Assembly (NCBI GenBank): GCA_009924535.1
Contig: RFRI01000035.1
Span: forward strand, 1 to 9,739
Length of the DNA stretch: 9,739 bases
Origin: Verrucomicrobiota bacterium
GTDB taxonomy: Bacteria; Verrucomicrobiota; Verrucomicrobiia; Opitutales; UBA953
Direction: 5' to 3'
The notes under the pieces are model-generated. The model saw nothing but the letters and a program-made list of their open reading frames with translations. It made no database searches and was not told where the DNA came from. Positions within the stretch are counted from its first letter, which is position 1. Each line of letters opens with the position of its first letter. Both the position numbers and the translations under genes were made by a program. Shown here in pieces: positions 6,433 to 9,739 of this stretch.

Positions 6433-7299
6433 ATGACCGCTCCGCTCGTCACCATCGTCATCCCGACCTTCAATCGGTCGGTGATGCTCCGTCGCTGCAT
6501 CGAATCAGCCCTCGCCCAGACCCAGGCCTGCGAAGTCATCGTGGTCGACCATGGCAGCTCCGACGACACCCCGGCCGTGGCCGCCTCCTTCGGCGACCGT
6601 ATCCGCTACCTGCGCCGCGACGTCGACCATGGCGTGCACTTCTGCTGGCTCGACGGTGTCATCAACGCCAAGGCAGAGTTCGTCCATCTCAATTTCGACG
6701 ACGACTTCCTCGAGCCGACCTACATCGGGAAGTGCATGGCCCTGATGGGTCCCGAGGTCGGCCTGGTATTCTCCAGGGTTGCGCTCCGCGACGAGGAGAG
6801 CGGCCGCATCGATCATGAACTGTTCGCCGAATTCGGGGAGACGGGCGTCCGAGCCGCCAGCGCCTTCATGCACAAGCAGGTGCGCGGACTCATCTCGCCT
6901 GGCGCGACGATCTTGCGACGCAAGGACATCCTCAACGCGCTGTACGTGGGCAAGGTGCCTTTCGCCCGGCACGAATATCGCGGCGTCGGCCCCGATTGGC
7001 TCATGACCGCGATGGCCACGCTCAACTACCCTAAGGTTGGTTTCGTCGCGGAACCGTTGGCGATCTTCTCGCACCACGCCGGCTCGATCACCGTCGCCGC
7101 GGGCGCCGACAAGGAAAAGAAGCGCGCCCTTCGTCGGGCCTATCAGGAATCGCGCCGCTTCTACGCGCTCCTCTGGCTGGCCCAGACCTTCCGACTCGAC
7201 CTTATCGCCGGTGTCACCTTGGTTTGCATGAAGCTGAAGGCCAACCTCGCCTCCGGCCTCAGCCACCTCTTTCATCCCTGTAACCGCAAATCGAAATGA
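6433..7299 (+). CDS. Family 2 glycosyltransferase
   Basis: This is a complete 288-residue GT-A glycosyltransferase. It begins VTIVIPTFNRSVMLRRCIES (6-25), with the nucleotide-binding site VIVVDHGSSDDT (35-46, D39). The metal-binding acidic cluster is LNFDDDF (86-92). SPGATILRRKD (155-165) and VGPDWLM (185-191) look like the acceptor/catalytic region, and SHHAGSIT (213-220) follows. The C-terminus is basic with a hydrophobic stretch, suggesting membrane association. The start at 6433 matches the conserved domain start. No Shine-Dalgarno sequence precedes it, and it lies about 16 nt after the last recognisable epimerase codon. Its stop overlaps the next start (ATGA at 7296-7299), so it is translationally coupled to the DegT gene. 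Donor and acceptor are not determinable; the neighbouring dehydratase suggests a dideoxy sugar as one candidate donor. Confidence 0.88.
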   Translation: MTAPLVTIVIPTFNRSVMLRRCIESALAQTQACEVIVVDHGSSDDTPAVAASFGDRIRYLRRDVDHGVHFCWLDGVINAKAEFVHLNFDDDFLEPTYIGKCMALMGPEVGLVFSRVALRDEESGRIDHELFAEFGETGVRAASAFMHKQVRGLISPGATILRRKDILNALYVGKVPFARHEYRGVGPDWLMTAMATLNYPKVGFVAEPLAIFSHHAGSITVAAGADKEKKRALRRAYQESRRFYALLWLAQTFRLDLIAGVTLVCMKLKANLASGLSHLFHPCNRKSK

Positions 7300-8459
7300 C
7301 CCGACGTACCGTCAAGCTGGCTGATAACACGATCTCCGCGGAGGAGATGTCCTCCCTCGCCGATTGGCTGAAGGAAGGCCATCAGGTCACCAAGGGCCCG
7401 CTCACCCGCCAGTTCGAAGCCGAGTTCGCCGCCTACACGGGCACGAAGTACAGCATCATGGTGAACAGCGGTTCGTCCGCGAACCTGCTGATGGCCTACA
7501 GCCTCCTCGAGGCCGGCTACCTGCGGAACAAGAAGGTCATCGTCCCGGCGGTCTCGTGGATCACGACGCTCTCGCCATTCGTGCAGATGGGCTTCGAGTG
7601 CTTCCTTTGCGACTCCGACGCCAAGGACCTCGGCGTCGACCTCAACCACCTCGAGCAGCTCCTGAAGAAGGAGCAGCCCGCGCTCCTCATCCTCGTCCAC
7701 ATCCTCGGCCACCCGAACCAGATGGACGCCATCCGCCGCCTCTGCGCCCAGCACGGTTGCCTGGTCATCGAGGACGCCTGCGAAGCCCTCGGTTCGGAAT
7801 ATAAGGGCATCAAGACCGGCGCGCTGTCCCTGGCCGGTTCCTTCTCCTTCTACTACGGCCACCACATCTCGACCATCGAGGGCGGCGCCATCACCACGAG
7901 CGACGACAAGCTCTACAGCGTGATGCTCTCCATCCGCTCCCACGGCTGGTCGCGCGATGTGCCGGAAGCCGATCGTCAGGCCTGGAAGAAAGAATTCGCG
8001 ATCGATGACTTCCGCGAGTTCTACAGCTTCTACTACGCCGGCTACAACCTGCGCTCGACCGATCTCAACGCCTACCTCGGCCGACTTCAGCTGAAGCGCC
8101 TGCCGGAGATCGCCCAGGTCCGTGCCCGCAACTTCGAGCTCTACCGTCAGGCGCTCCCCGAGTTCTGGTCCCAGTCCAGCGAAGGCGGGTTCGTCTCGAG
8201 CTTCTCCTTCGGCACGTACGCCAAGAACCGCCTCGAGGTCTCGAAGCATATGCTCGCCCAAGGGGTCGAGTGCCGTCCGCTCGTCTGCGGTTCGATGGGC
8301 CGCCAGCCTTTCTGGATCAAGAAGTTCGGCGTCACGCACCTGCCGGTCGCCGACAAGGTCCATGACTTCGGCCTCTACCTGCCGAACCACGCGAACATCA
8401 CGCCGGAAGACATCGCCTACGTGGCGAAGCACTTCCGCGAGGTGGCGCAGCCCTGCTAG
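7296..8459 (+). CDS. ColD-type PLP-dependent sugar 3-dehydratase (DegT family, Lys replaced by His)
   Basis: The 387-residue product has the full DegT/DnrJ/EryC1/StrS layout. It shows VTKGPLTRQFE (31-41), the cofactor site NSGSSANLL (57-65), PAVSWITT (84-91), EDACEALGS (159-167, D160), and a C-terminal PLVCGSMGRQPFW (328-340). The residue that normally forms the Schiff base is replaced: the segment reads SFYYGHHISTIEGG (184-197), with histidines at 189 and 190. In ColD, the GDP-4-keto-6-deoxymannose 3-dehydratase of colitose synthesis, a histidine replaces this lysine and serves as the base. The length also matches ColD (about 390). The CDP-sugar dehydratase E1 (RfbH/AscC) shares the His substitution but carries a [2Fe-2S] cysteine cluster; I see no CxCxxC-like cluster here. 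It should therefore remove the 3-hydroxyl of a 4-keto sugar rather than install an amine. The nucleotide (GDP versus other) is inferred. The start overlaps the GT2 stop. Confidence 0.85.
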   Translation: MTRRTVKLADNTISAEEMSSLADWLKEGHQVTKGPLTRQFEAEFAAYTGTKYSIMVNSGSSANLLMAYSLLEAGYLRNKKVIVPAVSWITTLSPFVQMGFECFLCDSDAKDLGVDLNHLEQLLKKEQPALLILVHILGHPNQMDAIRRLCAQHGCLVIEDACEALGSEYKGIKTGALSLAGSFSFYYGHHISTIEGGAITTSDDKLYSVMLSIRSHGWSRDVPEADRQAWKKEFAIDDFREFYSFYYAGYNLRSTDLNAYLGRLQLKRLPEIAQVRARNFELYRQALPEFWSQSSEGGFVSSFSFGTYAKNRLEVSKHMLAQGVECRPLVCGSMGRQPFWIKKFGVTHLPVADKVHDFGLYLPNHANITPEDIAYVAKHFREVAQPC

Positions 8460-8472
8460 TCCGTCGGCTAGC
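8455..8472. terminator. Compact hairpin spanning both convergent stop codons
   Basis: The two converging genes end 8 nt apart, each with TAG. The DNA between and including the stops is an inverted repeat: GCTAG (8455-8459) and CTAGC (8468-8472), with CC/GG able to extend the stem around a GTC loop, leaving one bulged T. Neither strand has a T-run directly after the hairpin, so it is not a classical intrinsic terminator. It might act bidirectionally or be chance. Confidence 0.3.
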
Positions 8473-9208
8473 GAAGAAAACCTTCCGCGAGTCCGTGGAA
8501 GAACCGGCGGGTCTCTTTGGCTGCGCGGAAGCAGAACAGCCTGAGCAGGCGCACGGGCGAGTTGTCGCGTCCGGCCTTGTCGGCGTAACCGATCGTCGAG
8601 ACCAGCGCGTCCGCGGACAAGGTCACCGGCATCGGCCGGATGCCGCGGATGCGCAGGCCGGTCTCCCACGGGCGATCCAAGGCGTGATCGACCTGTTCCG
8701 TGATCGGGCGCATCGCCTTCAACAAGGTCTCGGCCCCGCGGCGATTCACGGCGTAAGCGGCCGACGAGGTCGTGCGGGTGAGGTGCACGACGAGATGATG
8801 CGCGCCCGCCAGGCGACGCTTCCGGACGGGCATGCCCGCATGGAAGCAGAAGAGCTTCACCAGGTCCCAGTCGTCTTTCTCGCCGAGCGCCCGCAGGACC
8901 TCGGCGTAGTCCGGAAGGAGCTCGACGTCGTCTTCGAGCACCACACACCAAGGCTCGTTCGTCCGCAGGAAGAGTTCCAAGACCTTGAGGTGGCTCAGGG
9001 TGCAACCGATCTCGCCGGCCCGTGGCGTCGGGCGGCGATTGCGAACCGCGTAGAGCTGCGGGTCGACCAGCTTCTCCCAGTCCGGCACTTCCTTGCCCAG
9101 CACCGCGGAGACGCGGACATAGTCGACGCCGCGTGAACGCAGGTGCGCATCCAGCGTCGCCATCCGCTCCTGGTCGCGGTCGAGATTGATCACATAGAAG
9201 GGCGGCAT
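8468..9208 (-). CDS. Family 25 glycosyltransferase (LPS-type)
   Basis: The 246-residue protein matches GT25, the family of LPS beta-1,4-galactosyltransferases such as Lgt/Lex proteins. The start FYVINLDRDQERM (4-16) is the family's opening signature. GEIGCTLSHLKV (65-76) and WCVVLEDDVEL (87-97, acidic metal/nucleotide site) follow. TTSSAAYAVNRRGAETLL (146-163) and VDHALDR (173-179) correspond to the later conserved blocks. The start at the ATG at 9208 sits directly on the conserved N-terminus. No Shine-Dalgarno sequence is evident upstream. The C-terminus is rich in Arg and Phe (LLRLFCFRAAKETRRFF), consistent with a membrane-peripheral tail. It is read toward the dehydratase gene and starts 70 nt after the GT10 gene stops, so it may be co-transcribed with GT10. 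Sugar specificity cannot be read from the sequence. Confidence 0.87.
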   Translation of the reverse strand: MPPFYVINLDRDQERMATLDAHLRSRGVDYVRVSAVLGKEVPDWEKLVDPQLYAVRNRRPTPRAGEIGCTLSHLKVLELFLRTNEPWCVVLEDDVELLPDYAEVLRALGEKDDWDLVKLFCFHAGMPVRKRRLAGAHHLVVHLTRTTSSAAYAVNRRGAETLLKAMRPITEQVDHALDRPWETGLRIRGIRPMPVTLSADALVSTIGYADKAGRDNSPVRLLRLFCFRAAKETRRFFHGLAEGFLR

Positions 9209-9222
9209 GCGGGAACGACGCG

Positions 9223-9239
9223 GGTGACCTTTGGTCGCC
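9223..9239. repeat. Short hairpin just upstream of the GT25 start
   Basis: GGTGACC (9223-9229) and GGTCGCC (9233-9239) form a 7-bp inverted repeat with one mismatch around a TTT loop, 14 nt upstream of the GT25 ATG in the 70-nt gap after GT10. If transcribed, it would sit in the GT25 leader and could affect initiation. It could equally be a chance repeat in GC-rich DNA. The rest of the gap is more AT-rich, with no convincing promoter hexamers. Confidence 0.2.
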
Positions 9240-9278
9240 TTGACGTCGACTCAAACCAAATAAGCGGATTTCAGCCTG

Positions 9279-9739
9279 TCAAAACCGCCAGCCGGCTTTC
9301 CAGAGGAGCCCGTCGACCTTGGTACCGATGCTCGAGAGGTGTCGCCCGAATCCGGTGCCCAGCGCGTGATCGCGCAAGCCGCGGTCACGGTAGACGCGCG
9401 AGCGTTCGACCCATGGGGTGGCCAGGAAGCGGCGCCAGGCGGCGAGGTGCTCGCCTGCGTCGAACCAGCTCGGCGGGGTGTCGCCGTTGAACCAGGGTTC
9501 GCGGAGGTAGGACAGGTAGAGCTCGTCGTCCGCATCGACCTTGAGGATGTGGTCGATGGCGGCGTCGAAGTCCGGGAAGGCCGAGACGTCGATGAAGCTG
9601 CGCGGGTTGAAGTCGAGCGCGACCTGGGGGTTGCCCCAGTAGATCGGCAGGCTGCCGGCGAGCATGGGCTCGACGAGCTTCTCGGTGGTGTAGCCATCGG
9701 AGACCGAGTTCTCGAAGGCCAAGGTGAACTTGTAGTCGC
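9279..9739 (-). CDS. GT10 family glycosyltransferase (alpha-1,3-fucosyltransferase-like), C-terminal 152 residues (runs off right edge)
   Basis: Only the C-terminal portion is inside the window. The frame is open to the right edge, where it begins DYKFTLAFENS. This leads into the GT10 signature: FENSVSDGYTTEKL, then LAGSLPIYWGNPQVALDFNPRSFI. It closely follows the conserved alpha-1,3-fucosyltransferase motif (FEN...GYxTEKhhxxhxxGxhPIYhG...DF), which binds the GDP-sugar donor. A TTG at 9722 is an internal leucine codon, not the start. The tail is about 85 residues of helical, Arg/Trp-rich sequence after the catalytic core, as is common in bacterial GT10 enzymes. The family transfers fucose from GDP-fucose; here a related GDP-6-deoxy or dideoxy sugar is also conceivable given the ColD-like neighbour. 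The stop lies 70 nt before the GT25 start on the same strand, so they may share a transcript. Confidence 0.85.
   Translation of the reverse strand, partial: DYKFTLAFENSVSDGYTTEKLVEPMLAGSLPIYWGNPQVALDFNPRSFIDVSAFPDFDAAIDHILKVDADDELYLSYLREPWFNGDTPPSWFDAGEHLAAWRRFLATPWVERSRVYRDRGLRDHALGTGFGRHLSSIGTKVDGLLWKAGWRF

Noticed and set aside
6417..6818. C-terminal continuation of the epimerase frame, giving a 294-residue protein
   Set aside because: After residue 161 the translation is Arg/Pro/His-rich with no epimerase features, and the same bases encode a well-conserved GT2 in another frame.
6505..7275. A 256-codon minus-strand frame opposite the plus-strand GT2
   Set aside because: It is antisense to the conserved GT2 gene; its Gly/Val/Glu/Asp-rich composition and lack of domain features are typical of shadows.
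7296..8459. Assignment as RfbH/E1 (CDP-4-keto-6-deoxyglucose 3-dehydratase)
   Set aside because: It shares the His-for-Lys change, but no clustered cysteines for a [2Fe-2S] centre are visible and the length is nearer to ColD (about 390) than to E1 (about 437).
7272..9254. A 660-codon open frame on the minus strand, the longest in the window
   Set aside because: It lies antisense to the dehydratase gene and out of frame with GT25. Its translation is Arg/Pro-rich in one part and Val/Glu/Asp-rich in the other, with no domain. It is a high-GC codon-bias shadow.
9720..9722. TTG at 9722 as start of the GT10 gene
   Set aside because: The frame continues upstream to the window edge with conserved residues (DYKFT) before the leucine, so this is an internal codon of a partial gene.
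1..9739. Mobile elements, CRISPR array, tRNA or rRNA
   Set aside because: I looked for transposase-like frames, terminal repeats, regularly spaced repeats and tRNA-like cloverleaf segments and saw none.

Overview
This window is part of a surface-polysaccharide (O-antigen, capsule or exopolysaccharide) biosynthesis locus from a GC-rich bacterium. Every recognisable gene belongs to nucleotide-sugar synthesis, glycosyl transfer or glycan modification. There is no tRNA, rRNA, transposase or CRISPR array. The gene content suggests a Gram-negative environmental organism. Most start codons lack a good Shine-Dalgarno sequence. A Verrucomicrobia/Opitutaceae-like source is possible, but that is only an impression and the taxon cannot be fixed from this sequence.

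Left arm (1-5832, minus strand): six tightly packed genes that look like one operon read leftward from about 5880. In transcription order they are a family 2 glycosyltransferase, an FkbM-type methyltransferase, a GDP-perosamine-synthase-like DegT aminotransferase (PLP lysine K189), a fused GNAT acetyltransferase + GT4 glycosyltransferase, a Gfo/Idh/MocA oxidoreductase that has lost most of its Rossmann domain, and a DUF268 protein that runs off the window edge. The most economical reading is that a 4-amino-4,6-dideoxy sugar such as perosamine is made, N-acylated and transferred by this module.

A 101-bp divergent region (5833-5933) separates the arms. Its centre is a perfect TATTAATA palindrome, almost equidistant from both start codons.

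Right arm (5934-9739): three plus-strand genes come first. They are an NAD-dependent epimerase/reductase cut off after about 161 residues, a GT2 glycosyltransferase, and a ColD-type DegT protein whose PLP lysine is replaced by histidine (a 3-dehydratase signature). Two minus-strand genes converge on them: a GT25 glycosyltransferase and the C-terminal part of a GT10 (alpha-1,3-fucosyltransferase-like) protein that runs off the right edge.

Three elements (the Per-like enzyme, the ColD-like enzyme, and the GDP-sugar donor expected for GT10) can all draw on GDP-4-keto-6-deoxymannose. The locus may therefore branch from that one intermediate, although no GDP-mannose 4,6-dehydratase is in the window. 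Two genes (the oxidoreductase and the epimerase) carry clean losses of about 100 or more residues next to otherwise intact genes. These are either real gene decay or assembly joins and deserve checking.
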